Assembly: GCA_030693515.1 (NCBI GenBank)
Contig: JAUYAK010000044.1
Location: forward strand, 1 to 40,533
Length of the DNA stretch: 40,533 bases
Origin: Opitutaceae bacterium
Lineage (GTDB): Bacteria; Verrucomicrobiota; Verrucomicrobiia; Opitutales; Opitutaceae
Direction: 5' to 3'
Part shown: positions 26,542 through 35,050 of the stretch, in pieces
Layout of the letters: the number at the start of each line of letters is the position of its first letter
How positions within the stretch are numbered: position 1 is the stretch's first letter
Program-made: the position numbers and the translations under genes
The notes under the pieces: generated by a model
Seen by the model: the letters and a program-made list of their open reading frames with translations, nothing else
What the model was told of the DNA's origin: nothing
Databases searched by the model: none

Positions 26542-28530
26542 TCAGTGTTTGTCGTGATGACCGTCTTCGATGACTTTGCCGTCCTTATCGAGGTGGATGT
26601 GGTAGCCTTCGTTGCCTTCGAGGGACCAGAAGTAGATGCCGATGAAAGTGACGAGCCCACCGACGAGGGTGAGGCCGAGCTTAGGGCCGATGCCGGGGGT
26701 GGTCTTGGACGTGAACATGGTCACGCCGATCGCGACGATTAGCAGGCCGAGACTGGCGACAAACGGCCAGATCGAGCCAAAGGGCATGTGGATGCCCCCG
26801 TGGGCTTCCTCGGCCTTGGCGTGCGCGGCCTGCTCCTTGGCGATCTCTTCCTTGTGGTTCTTTTCATACCACCAGGCATCGCGGTCGTGCACGGTGGGGA
26901 TGACGCGGAAATTGTATTCCGGGGGCGGGTTGTCGAGCGACCACTCCAGCGTGCGACCGTCCCAGTAGTCCTTCTTCACTTTCTCGCCCTTGAAGAAGGT
27001 GTAGGCGAGCACGATAAAGTAGATCGTCATGCCGATGCCGAGGACGTAGGAACCCATCGTCGCGATAAAGTTCGCCGTGTCCCACCCGAGGTTGGGATCG
27101 TAGGTGAACGTGCGGCGCGGCATGCCGTTGAGCCCGAGGAAGTGCATCGGGAAGAACGTGACGTTGAAGCCGATGAAGATCACCCAGAACGAGAGCTTGC
27201 CCCAGAACTCGGAAACCTTGCGGCCGAACATCAGGGGGAACCAGTAGTGCAGGCCGGCCAGCAGCGCGAAAATGGAGCCGCCGATGAGCACGTAGTGGAA
27301 GTGGGCGATGACAAAATAGGAGTCGTTCTGCTGCGCGTCCGCCGGCGCCGCCGAGTGCATAACGCCGGAGAAGCCGCCGATCATGAACATCCAGACGAAG
27401 CCGAGGGCGAACATCATCGGCGTGCGCATCATGATGTGGCCGCCCCAGAGCGTGCCGATCCAGTTGAAGATTTTCACGCCAGTCGGGACGGCGATGGCCA
27501 TCGTCGCGAGGGCGAAGGCTGCGGTCGCGACCGTGCCCATGCCGGTGGTGAACATGTGGTGACTCCACACCGCAAAGCCGAGGAAGCCGATGGAAGCGCC
27601 GGAGAAGACGACGATCGGGTAGCCGAACAGCGGCTTGCGCGAGAAGGTCGGCAGGATTTCCGAGATGATGCCCATCGCGGGCAGGATTAGGATGTAGACT
27701 TCGGGATGGCCGAAGACCCAGAAGAGATGCTGCCAGAGAATCGGCATGCCGCCGCCGGAGACCTCGAAGAAGCTGGTGCCGAAATTACGGTCCATCATGA
27801 CCTCGACGAGCGCGATCGTGATGAAGGGGAAGGAGAGCACGATGAGGAAGGCGGTGAAGAGCGTCATCCATGTGAACACCGGCAGGCGCATCATGGTCAT
27901 GCCCGGCGCCCGCATGTTGATGATCGTGACGATGAAGTTCAGCGAGGCGGCGATGGAGGCGACGCCGAGGAGCTGCAGGCCCATGATCCAGTAGTCCACC
28001 GAGTGACCGGGGCTGAAGACCTTGGAGGTGAGGGGCGAGTAGCCATACCAACCCGCGTCAGGCGCATTGTGGCCTTCGATGCCAAAGATGGGCCCGATCC
28101 AGCCGACGTTGAGGATGATCGCGCCGGCCACGAAGGTCCAAAGCGAGAAGGCGTTGAGGCGGGGGAACGCCACGTCGCGCGCGCCGATTTGCAGCGGCAT
28201 GATAAAATTGAAGAACGCGGCCGACAGCGGCATCACGGCGAGGAAGATCATCGTCGTGCCATGCATGGTGAACATGGTGTTGTAGAGCTGCGCCGACATG
28301 AAGTCGTTGTTAGGCTTCATCAGCTGCGTGCGGATCAGGAGCGCCTCGAAGCCGCCCACGAGGAAGAAGATGAGGGCGAAGAGCCCGTAAAGGAATCCGA
28401 TCTTCTTGTGATCGACGGTGGTGAGCCAGCCCATGAGGCCATACTTCGCCGACGGATGAGTGAGGAGGGCGGGCTGCGCCGGAGCGTGCTCCTCGTGGGT
28501 GAGATGGGCGGATTTGACCGTGGCGTCCAT
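26542..28530 (-). CDS. ctaD: Cytochrome c oxidase subunit I (A-type heme-copper oxidase)
   Basis: The 662-aa catalytic subunit reduces O2 to water and pumps protons. Heme ligands are H90 (MHGTTM), H410 and H412 (AHFHYV). CuB ligands are H275 (FGHPEVY) and H324/H325 (SHHMFTTG). The Tyr for the His-Tyr cross-link is Y279. The D-channel Asp is D119 (ARDVAFPRLN), E277 marks type A1, and the K-channel pair is T350/K353 (VPTGVK). Beyond the normal twelve helices there is a hydrophilic stretch and two more helices (~586-606, ~617-636), as in Bacillus caa3 subunits I. The tail is His-rich. It is second in the operon, 13 nt after ctaC. Confidence 0.97.
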   Translation of the reverse strand: MDATVKSAHLTHEEHAPAQPALLTHPSAKYGLMGWLTTVDHKKIGFLYGLFALIFFLVGGFEALLIRTQLMKPNNDFMSAQLYNTMFTMHGTTMIFLAVMPLSAAFFNFIMPLQIGARDVAFPRLNAFSLWTFVAGAIILNVGWIGPIFGIEGHNAPDAGWYGYSPLTSKVFSPGHSVDYWIMGLQLLGVASIAASLNFIVTIINMRAPGMTMMRLPVFTWMTLFTAFLIVLSFPFITIALVEVMMDRNFGTSFFEVSGGGMPILWQHLFWVFGHPEVYILILPAMGIISEILPTFSRKPLFGYPIVVFSGASIGFLGFAVWSHHMFTTGMGTVATAAFALATMAIAVPTGVKIFNWIGTLWGGHIMMRTPMMFALGFVWMFMIGGFSGVMHSAAPADAQQNDSYFVIAHFHYVLIGGSIFALLAGLHYWFPLMFGRKVSEFWGKLSFWVIFIGFNVTFFPMHFLGLNGMPRRTFTYDPNLGWDTANFIATMGSYVLGIGMTIYFIVLAYTFFKGEKVKKDYWDGRTLEWSLDNPPPEYNFRVIPTVHDRDAWWYEKNHKEEIAKEQAAHAKAEEAHGGIHMPFGSIWPFVASLGLLIVAIGVTMFTSKTTPGIGPKLGLTLVGGLVTFIGIYFWSLEGNEGYHIHLDKDGKVIEDGHHDKH

Positions 28531-28543
28531 GTGGTGCGGGAGA

Positions 28544-29845
28544 TTATTTCAGACTGTGAAGGTAGGCCACGAGCGCGACTTCATCGTCGGCTGTGAGGGT
28601 GATGTTGCGGGTGTAGCCTTTCCCGCTGTCGTTCTTTTTGACGTAGCCGGCCATGGCACCGACACCGAAATGCATCTTGTTGCCCGGTTTCACGGCCAAG
28701 GGATCGTGGATCCAGCGGCGGAGCTGGGTGGCGTCGTTTTCAAGGAGGCCGCCCGCGAGCGTCGTGCGCGAACCGAAGTGCGTGAGGTCGGGCGCCGTGA
28801 CACCGCCGGCGTCATGGCCGCGGATGGTGTGGCAGTTGGCGCAGCTGTTCTTTTTGAACACCTCGCGACCCTGAGCGATGAGCGCCGGGTCTTCATTCTT
28901 CTCGGGATCCTGCTTGGTGCGCCAAGCTTTGAGGGGCTCGGTGTCGTAGGCGATGGTGATGCCGGCCTCGTTTTCCTTGAACTGGCGGAGGGCGGCGAAC
29001 TGGCCGCGGGGCGCAGGCGTGGAGGCGATCGAGGGGGTGACGGTGCGGCCGAGCTGCGCCTGCTGCTCGAGCCACTCGGCAAATTCTTTCTTGTCGAGTG
29101 CGATGACGCGGAAGCGCATCACGGCGTGCGAGTCGCCGCAGTATTCGGCGCATTGGCCCCAGAAATAACCGGGCTTGTCGGCCTTGAGGTAGAGGATGTT
29201 CGCGCGGTTGGGGATCATGTCCACCTTGCCGCCGAGCTTCGGGACCCAGAACGAGTGAATGACATCGAACGAGCGCAGGTGGATGCGCACGGCACGGCCG
29301 GCAGGGATGACGAGCTCGTTGGCCGTGATGAGCGGAGTCTTGCCACCCTTGGCGTCGGTCATGGCTGTTTCACTCTTATACTCGAACTTGAACCACCACT
29401 GGTAGCCGGTGGCGGTGACCTCGTAGGCATCCTTCCGCTCGGCCTCGGGCACGTCGTAGGTGTTCCAGATGCCTTTCATGGTGGGGATGGCGATGACGAC
29501 CAGCGCCAGCACCGAGGCGACAATCAGGCTGAGTTCGATTAGGGGATTGCCGTGCCCTTGGGGCGGCGGCTCGGCGTGCTCATCGTCGGCGCTGCGCGCG
29601 CGAAACTTGAAGGTCGCATACGCCAGCACCGCGCCGACCACGATGAAGATGACGAGCGAGACCCAGCAGGTGATGATGAACAGGTCGAGCTGCTCGCGGG
29701 CGACGGGCCCTTCGACCACGATGGTCGATTGGTGGCCGTCCATCCGCCAAAAATTAATCTTGTCGCAACCGGCGAGAAGGACGACGCCGGCCAACGCGGC
29801 GGCGGCGCGGGCGCAACGGGCTATGGTCGAATGAAGCGTGGGCAT
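28544..29845 (-). CDS. ctaC: Cytochrome c oxidase subunit II with fused cytochrome c (caa3 type)
   Basis: The 433-aa lipoprotein has a lipobox LLAGC (C27) and two membrane helices (~54-77, ~103-122). The CuA domain has H197 (IHSFWVPKLGG), C232, E234, C236, H240 and M243 (QCAEYCGDSHAVM), all ligands present. The C-terminal cytochrome c domain (~320-433) has CANCH (C335, C338, H339) and a likely axial Met at M391 (GNKMHFG). The fusion defines a caa3 oxidase: electrons enter at the heme c, pass to CuA and then to subunit I. I chose the ATG at 29845 because it starts the lipoprotein signal; the frame upstream stays open by composition only. Confidence 0.95.
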   Translation of the reverse strand: MPTLHSTIARCARAAAALAGVVLLAGCDKINFWRMDGHQSTIVVEGPVAREQLDLFIITCWVSLVIFIVVGAVLAYATFKFRARSADDEHAEPPPQGHGNPLIELSLIVASVLALVVIAIPTMKGIWNTYDVPEAERKDAYEVTATGYQWWFKFEYKSETAMTDAKGGKTPLITANELVIPAGRAVRIHLRSFDVIHSFWVPKLGGKVDMIPNRANILYLKADKPGYFWGQCAEYCGDSHAVMRFRVIALDKKEFAEWLEQQAQLGRTVTPSIASTPAPRGQFAALRQFKENEAGITIAYDTEPLKAWRTKQDPEKNEDPALIAQGREVFKKNSCANCHTIRGHDAGGVTAPDLTHFGSRTTLAGGLLENDATQLRRWIHDPLAVKPGNKMHFGVGAMAGYVKKNDSGKGYTRNITLTADDEVALVAYLHSLK

Positions 29846-30128
29846 GTGGTCGTGCGGAAACGAAAACGTCTGGTAGGCAATATCGCCAAAAGCCAGCAGC
29901 GTTGGCGAAGGCTTTTGCATTTCAAGCCATATTCCGGTGTTTCGCCATGTGGGCTGCGATTCACCGGTCGGCGGGCGCGATTTATTAACGGGACGCGCGC
30001 CTCGTATTAGGACGCGTGCGGCACGACGGAGCGGAGTGTCAAGCGTGCGATGCTGGCGCGCTTTGTGGCGTGGGAGAAATCTCTTCGGGTTTGCATGTCG
30101 GCTCACAGCCGCCCACGTTGGGCGTCCC
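29846..30128. promoter_or_regulatory. Shared divergent upstream region of ctaC and azurin
   Basis: This 283-nt stretch is the longest gene-free segment and must hold the promoters of both the oxidase operon and azurin. It is locally richer in A/T than its surroundings near 29860-29960. A 7-bp inverted repeat aaaagcc/ggctttt (29888-29894, 29910-29916) overlaps an alternative cgcca/tggcg pairing (29884-29888, 29903-29907). I could not place sigma-70 boxes with confidence. Confidence 0.4.
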
Positions 30129-30647
30129 ATGAAAAACTGTCTTCTGCCCGTCGCTCTTATTGCCGCCTCCTTGCTTACCGCGTGCGGTAAGAAAGATGCC
30201 GCACCCGTGAGCGCGCCAGCCGCCGCCCCGGCTCCGGCTGCCGCGGCTCCCGCCGCGAAGGCCGCCGCGGCTCCGCGCGTGATCGAGATCACGGCCAACG
30301 ACCAGATGAAGTTCAGCCTCGCCACCATCGAAGCCAAGGCGGGCGAAGAGCTGAAGGTCGTCCTCAACAACGTCGGCATGCTGCCCAAGGAGGCCATGGG
30401 CCATAATTGGGTGCTGCTTAAGGCCGGCACCGATGTGACGGCGTTTGCGACTGCGGCGATGACCGCCAAGGACACCGACTACGTGCCCGCCGCGATGAAG
30501 GACAAGGTGATCGCTTTCATTCCCGTCCTCGGGCCCAAGAAGAGCGCCGATGTCACCTTCACGGCCCCCGCCGCGGGCGACTATGCCTACATCTGTTCCT
30601 TCCCCGGTCACTACATGATCATGAAGGGCACGCTGACGGTGAAGTAA
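30129..30647 (+). CDS. azu: Azurin-like type 1 copper protein, lipid-anchored
   Basis: The 172-aa protein has a lipoprotein signal with Cys at 19 (LLTAC), an Ala/Pro linker (~24-48) and a full azurin domain. Ligands are H92 (MGHNW), C156, H161 and M165 (CSFPGHYMIMKG), with the azurin spacing C-x4-H-x3-M, and LNNVGMLPKEAMGHN matches the azurin loop. Azurins carry single electrons between periplasmic redox proteins. Membrane tethering and the divergent position next to ctaC suggest that it donates electrons to the caa3 oxidase. That is an inference. A terminator follows. Confidence 0.93.
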   Translation: MKNCLLPVALIAASLLTACGKKDAAPVSAPAAAPAPAAAAPAAKAAAAPRVIEITANDQMKFSLATIEAKAGEELKVVLNNVGMLPKEAMGHNWVLLKAGTDVTAFATAAMTAKDTDYVPAAMKDKVIAFIPVLGPKKSADVTFTAPAAGDYAYICSFPGHYMIMKGTLTVK

Positions 30648-30678
30648 CCGGACCCGCGCGAAACCAATCCGCGAATTT

Positions 30679-30706
30679 AAGCCGGGCCGCGAGGCCCGGC
30701 TTTTTT
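30679..30706 (+). terminator. Rho-independent terminator of the azurin gene
   Basis: aagccgggcc (30679-30688) pairs with ggcccggctt (30693-30702) across gcga, and the T-run covers 30701-30706. It starts 32 nt after the azurin stop and just before the convergent DUF420 gene end. Confidence 0.9.
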
Positions 30707-30712
30707 GCGCCC

Positions 30713-31147
30713 TCACTTGGCCGTCGGCCACCAGACGTAGAGGAAAAAATACACCAGCACGCCAGTCACACTCACATAATACCAGATGGGAAACGTCCAC
30801 TTTGCCCACGCGCGATGGCGCTCGTAGTCGCCGCGGATCGCGAGGAGGAAGGTCTTGGGCACGAGGTAGGCGATCGACGCAGCCAGGGGAATGTGGGTCC
30901 AGAGGATGAACAGATAGAGCGTGCGAATCGCGCCTTCGCCGCCGAAGGGCGTATGCACGCCGCGGACGAGCACCTTGTGCGTCACATAGCCGATGAGGAA
31001 CACCGCCGATACCACGCCGGCGCTCAACATCGCGCGCCGGTGCGACTCGCGCCGGCCGAGCTTGATGAAAATGAAGCCCGTCGTGATCAGCAGCGTGGCG
31101 AGGGCGTTGAGCGTGGCGTTGAGCGCGGGGATGTCCTGGATTTTCAT
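30713..31147 (-). CDS. DUF420 membrane protein (CtaM/YozB-like oxidase maturation factor)
   Basis: The 144-aa protein has four helices: LNALATLLITTGFIFIKLG, AMLSAGVVSAVFLIGYV, LYLFILWTHIPLAASIAYLV and IWYYVSVTGVLVYFFLYVWW. It has the DUF420 features HRRAM, THKVL, ILWTHIPLA and HRAWAKWTFPIW. DUF420 proteins of Firmicutes (CtaM/YozB) are required for function of heme A-containing oxidases. Placement in one operon with ctaA and ctaB, overlapping ctaB by ATGA, supports the same role here. Function in this phylum is inferred. Confidence 0.88.
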   Translation of the reverse strand: MKIQDIPALNATLNALATLLITTGFIFIKLGRRESHRRAMLSAGVVSAVFLIGYVTHKVLVRGVHTPFGGEGAIRTLYLFILWTHIPLAASIAYLVPKTFLLAIRGDYERHRAWAKWTFPIWYYVSVTGVLVYFFLYVWWPTAK

Positions 31148-32028
31148 GGCACGAGGAGACGATCGGCGACGAGCGCGGCGAGGACGAGCGGCAGGTAGGC
31201 GATGGACGCGAGGAAGAGTTTCCGCGCCGCCGCATCCCGGCCCTCGGGCTTCAGAAAAACGATCGCGCGCCAGAGGAACCAAGCGCCGCCCAAGGCCGCC
31301 GCGGCCGTGTAGCCCCAACTCACGAGCCCGAGTGGAAACGGCAACAGGCTCACCACGATGAGTGCCACGGTGTTGACGAGCGACCATGCGGCCACGCGCC
31401 GGCCGCTTTCGTCCCGCACTGGCAGCATCGGGAAATGCACCGCCGTGTAGTCGCGCCGATGTGTCCAGGCGATCGCCATGAAGTGCGGGATCTGCCAGAA
31501 AAATAGGATGCCGAAGAGAATCCACCCGAGCGCCGACACGCGCCCCTCGCCCGCGCCCCAGCCGATGAGCGGAGGAAACGCCCCGGCGATGGCCCCGATC
31601 TCGGTGCTCCAGATCGAGCGGCGCTTCGCCGGCGTATACCAGCCGAGGTAGGACACGATCGTGAGCAGCGTGAACAGGGCTGCCATGCGATCCACGCGCG
31701 CGAAGAGGAGAAAGAGCGCCACGACACACATCAGGCAGCCGAGCACGAAGGCCGAGCCCGTGGGAATCTTGCCGGCGGGGATCGGGCGGTCCGCGGTGCG
31801 CTTCATCAACGCGTCCGTGTCGTGCTCGAGCCACTGGTTCAGCGCCGCCACGCCGCCGGCGGCGAGGGAAGTGCCGATGAGTAGAAACGTGAGTTTCGCC
31901 GGGTTCGACTCCGGCCGGGTCGCGAAATATCCGACCATGGCCGTGATGACCGAGAGCAGGCTCAGCCGCGGCTTCGTCAATTCGAGGTAGTCGCGGAAGC
32001 CCGCGCGCATCGGCGTGGCGGTGCTCAT
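31144..32028 (-). CDS. ctaB: Protoheme IX farnesyltransferase (heme O synthase)
   Basis: The 294-aa UbiA-family membrane enzyme adds a farnesyl group to heme B to make heme O, the precursor of heme A. The first Asp-rich motif is NQWLEHDTDALMKRTADRPIP, with the conserved NxxxDxxxD and RP. The second is in HRRDYTAVHFPMLP. KPRLSLLSVITAMVGY is the usual first helix entry and IGWGAGEG and FFWQIPHFMAIAW the central helices. Spacing is typical of a translationally coupled operon: ATGA overlaps at both ends with ctaA and the DUF420 gene. Confidence 0.96.
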   Translation of the reverse strand: MSTATPMRAGFRDYLELTKPRLSLLSVITAMVGYFATRPESNPAKLTFLLIGTSLAAGGVAALNQWLEHDTDALMKRTADRPIPAGKIPTGSAFVLGCLMCVVALFLLFARVDRMAALFTLLTIVSYLGWYTPAKRRSIWSTEIGAIAGAFPPLIGWGAGEGRVSALGWILFGILFFWQIPHFMAIAWTHRRDYTAVHFPMLPVRDESGRRVAAWSLVNTVALIVVSLLPFPLGLVSWGYTAAAALGGAWFLWRAIVFLKPEGRDAAARKLFLASIAYLPLVLAALVADRLLVP

Positions 32029-33017
32029 GGCCGCGATGGCGTGGCCAGTGGCACGGGACCTTCGATGGCATCGCGGTGCGCCGCCCAGGTCAGCCAGAAC
32101 GTCACCGCCAGGGTGAGCGCTCCCACGACCACATGCGCCGTGGTCATCTCTGCGCTGCGCCGCGTGAAAATCACCATCGCGCCGAGCAGGATTTGCAGCA
32201 CGAGCAGCGTAATCAGCGAGGAGGCGCCGGCGCGCAAGCTCAGCGTCGCCGCCGGATCACGCCGGATGGCCCAGACGAAAACGGCCAGCGCCACGGCCAG
32301 CACGACGGCCATCACGCGATGGGCGAAATGAATCGCCACCCGGAAATCCCATTGCTGCGGCAGCCAGTGGCCCTCGGGCGTCGAATAGGGAAATGTGTAG
32401 ATCGCGAGGCCCGCGGCATTGTGCCGCATCGTCGCCGCGATCACGAGCTGCCCGAGCACCAGCGTCGTGCAGATCACGCCCCAATGCCGCACCCGCGCGC
32501 CGAGGGGCGCCGACCGCTCGATCCACGACCGCGACAACGCAACCGCGATGGCGATCAGCAGGCACACGTAAACTTGCGCGAGGATGCCATGCGGGATGCG
32601 CAGCATCTGGCCGAGCGTCATGTGGAAACCCGGCACCTCGAGGCCGTCGAGCAGCACGCGTTTGCCACCGATGATCCCTTGGATCACAACAATCGCGAGC
32701 GCCCACCAACCGAGTCGGCGGACCCAGGCGCGGCGCTCTCGCCGCCAGAGCCAGAACGCCATGCCGACCGAAATCAGACCCATGATGGCGCCGGTCAAGC
32801 GGTGCGAGTGCTCCGCAAACATCGAGATGTCCTTCAGCCAGCCCTCCGGGTTGATCGAACCGTTGGAAAGCGGCCAGTCGGGAAAGGCCATGCCCGCGCC
32901 GATGCTCGTCGTGAACGCCCCGAGCGTCACCAGCACGAACACCCACACGCTCCCGATCCCGGCGAAGAGCGCGAGGGCGGGTTGATGGGTGACAGTGCGG
33001 CGGTCGGGTGACGGCAT
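32025..33017 (-). CDS. ctaA: Heme A synthase (COX15/CtaA family)
   Basis: The 330-aa protein has eight helices in two pseudo-symmetrical halves. It oxidises the C8 methyl of heme O to the formyl of heme A. The heme-ligand His pairs appear in FAEHSHRLTG and RIPHGILAQ in the first half, and in IHFAHRVMAV and MTTAHVVVGA in the second. GMAFPDWPLSNG matches the loop after helix 1. It is first in the ctaA-ctaB-DUF420 operon, and the region to the divergent SCO gene is 83 nt, so the two operons likely share control. A clear Shine-Dalgarno is lacking; the leader is tctccccgttcgccgtc. Confidence 0.95.
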   Translation of the reverse strand: MPSPDRRTVTHQPALALFAGIGSVWVFVLVTLGAFTTSIGAGMAFPDWPLSNGSINPEGWLKDISMFAEHSHRLTGAIMGLISVGMAFWLWRRERRAWVRRLGWWALAIVVIQGIIGGKRVLLDGLEVPGFHMTLGQMLRIPHGILAQVYVCLLIAIAVALSRSWIERSAPLGARVRHWGVICTTLVLGQLVIAATMRHNAAGLAIYTFPYSTPEGHWLPQQWDFRVAIHFAHRVMAVVLAVALAVFVWAIRRDPAATLSLRAGASSLITLLVLQILLGAMVIFTRRSAEMTTAHVVVGALTLAVTFWLTWAAHRDAIEGPVPLATPSRP

Positions 33018-33100
33018 GACGGCGAACGGGGAGATGAGCGGTCGGTGGGATAGCCCGCAAACCCTTTGACAAACTAATCCGCCGGCGAATCCGTAGGCGC

Positions 33101-34003
33101 ATGAAATCTCATAGGCTCCCGCCCGTCGCTGCGCTCGCGGCCTTCGCCGCCGCCGTGCTTGCGGGCTGCGCCAAGCCCGATGCCGCCTCGGCTGCTCCCG
33201 CCGGCAAGACCGACCGCTGGCCCCTCACGGGCGAGATCCTCAAGGTTGACGTCGCGCGCAAGGTCCTCGTCGTGCATCACGACGAAATTAAGGACTACAT
33301 GCCGGCGATGACCATGGAGTTCTTCGCCTCCGCGGGTGACATCGCCGTGGCCAAGCCCGGCCAGCGCATCCGTGCCGATATGGTGGAGGTGAAGGACAGC
33401 GATTTTTACCACCTAGAGAAAATCTGGCCCGCCGATGCCGTCGCCGTCACCGCGATCGATGCCGGTGCCAACCAGCTGCGGCAGGACACGCACTCGCGCG
33501 GCAAGAACGCCTACCGCGAGGTCGGCGAGACCGTGCCCGATTTTTCCCTCTACGATCAGACCGGCCGCGTCGTGCACGCCGCGCGCTTCCGCGGCAAGCA
33601 GATCATGATCAACTTCATCTACACGCGTTGCCCGGTGGCCAACATGTGCCCCGCGTCCACCGCCAAGATGATCACGGCGCAGCGCATGGCGCGCGAGGCC
33701 GGCATCACCAACCTTGAATTCATCTCCATCTCGCTCGATCCGACCTTCGATACGCCCGGCGTGCTCAAGGAATACGCCGACGTGCGCGGCATCGACACGA
33801 CCAACTTTTCCCTGCTCACGGGTCCGGAGACCGCGATCAAGGATCTCCTCACGCAGTTCGGCATCATCGCCGAATTCAAGGACCGGCAAATCAGCCACAC
33901 GATTGCCGTGCTCCTCGTGGATGAGAAGGGCGGGATCGCCCACCGCGTCGATGGCACCGTCTGGGAGCCCGCGGATTTTCTGGCCAAGATGAAACGCGGA
34001 TGA
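33101..34003 (+). CDS. CusF-SCO1 fusion, copper chaperone for CuA assembly
   Basis: The 300-aa lipoprotein has a lipobox LAGC (C23). Residues ~40-108 match the copper-binding CusF fold: H59, then M67-P-A-M-T-M72, where the usual Trp is Met. Residues ~140-300 are an SCO1/SenC thioredoxin-like domain with NFIYTRCPVANMCP. The two Cys are C177 and C183, so the motif is CX5C instead of the canonical CX3C. The copper His is H266 (ISHTIAVLLVD). SCO proteins deliver copper to or reduce CuA of subunit II. The fused CusF module could pick up Cu(I) and hand it over in one chain. It is divergent from ctaA, and its stop overlaps the next start. Confidence 0.92.
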   Translation: MKSHRLPPVAALAAFAAAVLAGCAKPDAASAAPAGKTDRWPLTGEILKVDVARKVLVVHHDEIKDYMPAMTMEFFASAGDIAVAKPGQRIRADMVEVKDSDFYHLEKIWPADAVAVTAIDAGANQLRQDTHSRGKNAYREVGETVPDFSLYDQTGRVVHAARFRGKQIMINFIYTRCPVANMCPASTAKMITAQRMAREAGITNLEFISISLDPTFDTPGVLKEYADVRGIDTTNFSLLTGPETAIKDLLTQFGIIAEFKDRQISHTIAVLLVDEKGGIAHRVDGTVWEPADFLAKMKRG

Positions 34004-34914
34004 ACCTCGCACCCGCAGAGCGGCGCCAGTTCGCCTGGATTACCGTGGGCGCGATCGCGGTCTTTGCCGCGCTGCGCCTGCTGCCCACGGGCACGAACCT
34101 GAGCCACATGGATTTTCGCGTGGACCCGCGCGCAGGCAACGTGATCGAGTTTTGCGATCCGGCGAATCCGCAGTTCATCCCGGTGGTGGCGGCCAAATCT
34201 CCGGTGAAGATGACCGTCGCGCTGGGCCAGGGCGCGGCCCCGGGTGCCCCGGGCGTCGCCACCGTGCGGCTGGCCACGACGAACGGAAAGCCGCTGCGCG
34301 TGCAGGACCTCCTCGTGACGCACACCGAGCGCCTGCACCTGCTCATCGTCGATCCGGCGCTGCGCGACTACCAGCACGTGCATCCGACGCCGACGGGCGA
34401 GCCCGGCGAGTGGCGTTTCACGTTTACGCCGCGGCGGGGCGGCACCTATCGCTTCTTTTCGGACTTCACGCCCGCGGCGACGGGGCGCGGGCTCTACGCG
34501 AGCGCGGACCACGACATCGCGAGCCGGACTGGCACCGACGAAGGTGCGCTCGCGCCCGGCTTGGAAACCGTGCAGGACGGGCACCGCTTCACATTGGGCA
34601 TCGCGCCGCAGCCCGCGCGCGCCGGTCGTCCGATCGATTTGCAATTTGCGATCACGCGGTCCGAGGGCGGCGCCGTGCCGTTGCAACCCGTGATGGATGC
34701 GTATGCGCACCTCGTGGCGTTCGACGAGGCGAGGAGTGGCTTCGCGCATCTGCACCCGGTCGAGGCTGATCTCGCGAAGCCGCCCGCCGCGACGAACCCC
34801 GTGCTGAACTTCAAGCTCACAATCCCGCGCCCCGGCCGCTACATCGTGTGGGCGCAGGTCAACCTCGGGGGCAAGGAGACGTTCGTGCCGTTCGGGCTGA
34901 GCGTGGCGGAGTAG
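34000..34914 (+). CDS. Membrane-anchored His-rich protein with duplicated domain (304 aa)
   Basis: Translation is coupled to the CusF-SCO gene by ATGA overlap. An N-terminal anchor helix (FAWITVGAIAVFAALRLL, ~11-28) leaves the rest outside the membrane. Two related segments are seen: LLVTHTERLHLLIVDP..YQHVHP (H108, H113, H126, H128) and VMDAYAHLVAFDEA..FAHLHPVE (H237, H250, H252). Each is followed by a beta-sandwich-like region (GTYRFFSDFTP; GRYIVWAQVNL). Such 'LHLLIVD...HVHP' segments occur in proteins linked to copper or efflux systems, but I know no assigned activity. The His clusters and context suggest metal binding in oxidase assembly. An alternative is a structural cell-envelope protein. 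Confidence 0.8.
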   Translation: MNLAPAERRQFAWITVGAIAVFAALRLLPTGTNLSHMDFRVDPRAGNVIEFCDPANPQFIPVVAAKSPVKMTVALGQGAAPGAPGVATVRLATTNGKPLRVQDLLVTHTERLHLLIVDPALRDYQHVHPTPTGEPGEWRFTFTPRRGGTYRFFSDFTPAATGRGLYASADHDIASRTGTDEGALAPGLETVQDGHRFTLGIAPQPARAGRPIDLQFAITRSEGGAVPLQPVMDAYAHLVAFDEARSGFAHLHPVEADLAKPPAATNPVLNFKLTIPRPGRYIVWAQVNLGGKETFVPFGLSVAE

Positions 34915-34936
34915 GGCGCTGGGCTCAGAGGGCGTC

Positions 34937-35029
34937 GAAAGGGTGGGGCCGGCTCTCCGAGCCGGCCTGGGTGGAAGGGTGATTCGCCGCTCAAACTCAG
35001 GGCGGCTCGGAGAGCCGCCCCCACCTTTC
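34937..35029. repeat. Long imperfect inverted repeat between convergent genes
   Basis: The left arm 34937-34972 and right arm 34995-35029 are complementary at nearly all positions with one gap and a few mismatches. Each arm also contains its own palindrome (cggctctccgagccg at 34949-34963; cggctcggagagccg at 35003-35017). It can therefore fold as two short hairpins or one long one. It lies between the 3' ends of the SCO operon and amn and has no T-run on the plus side. It is a candidate dispersed repeat or bidirectional terminator. Confidence 0.8.
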
Positions 35030-35050
35030 CGCGATTTTTCCAACGCTCTC

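Noticed and set aside
29846-30475. N-terminal extension of ctaC over the azurin gene
   Set aside because: It would lie opposite azurin and bury the lipoprotein signal that starts at 29845.
33066-33094. TTGACA upstream of the SCO gene as a sigma-70 promoter
   Set aside because: The -35 box is perfect, but at 17-bp spacing the -10 reads atccgt, and transcription would start at or after the ATG. Left as an isolated match.
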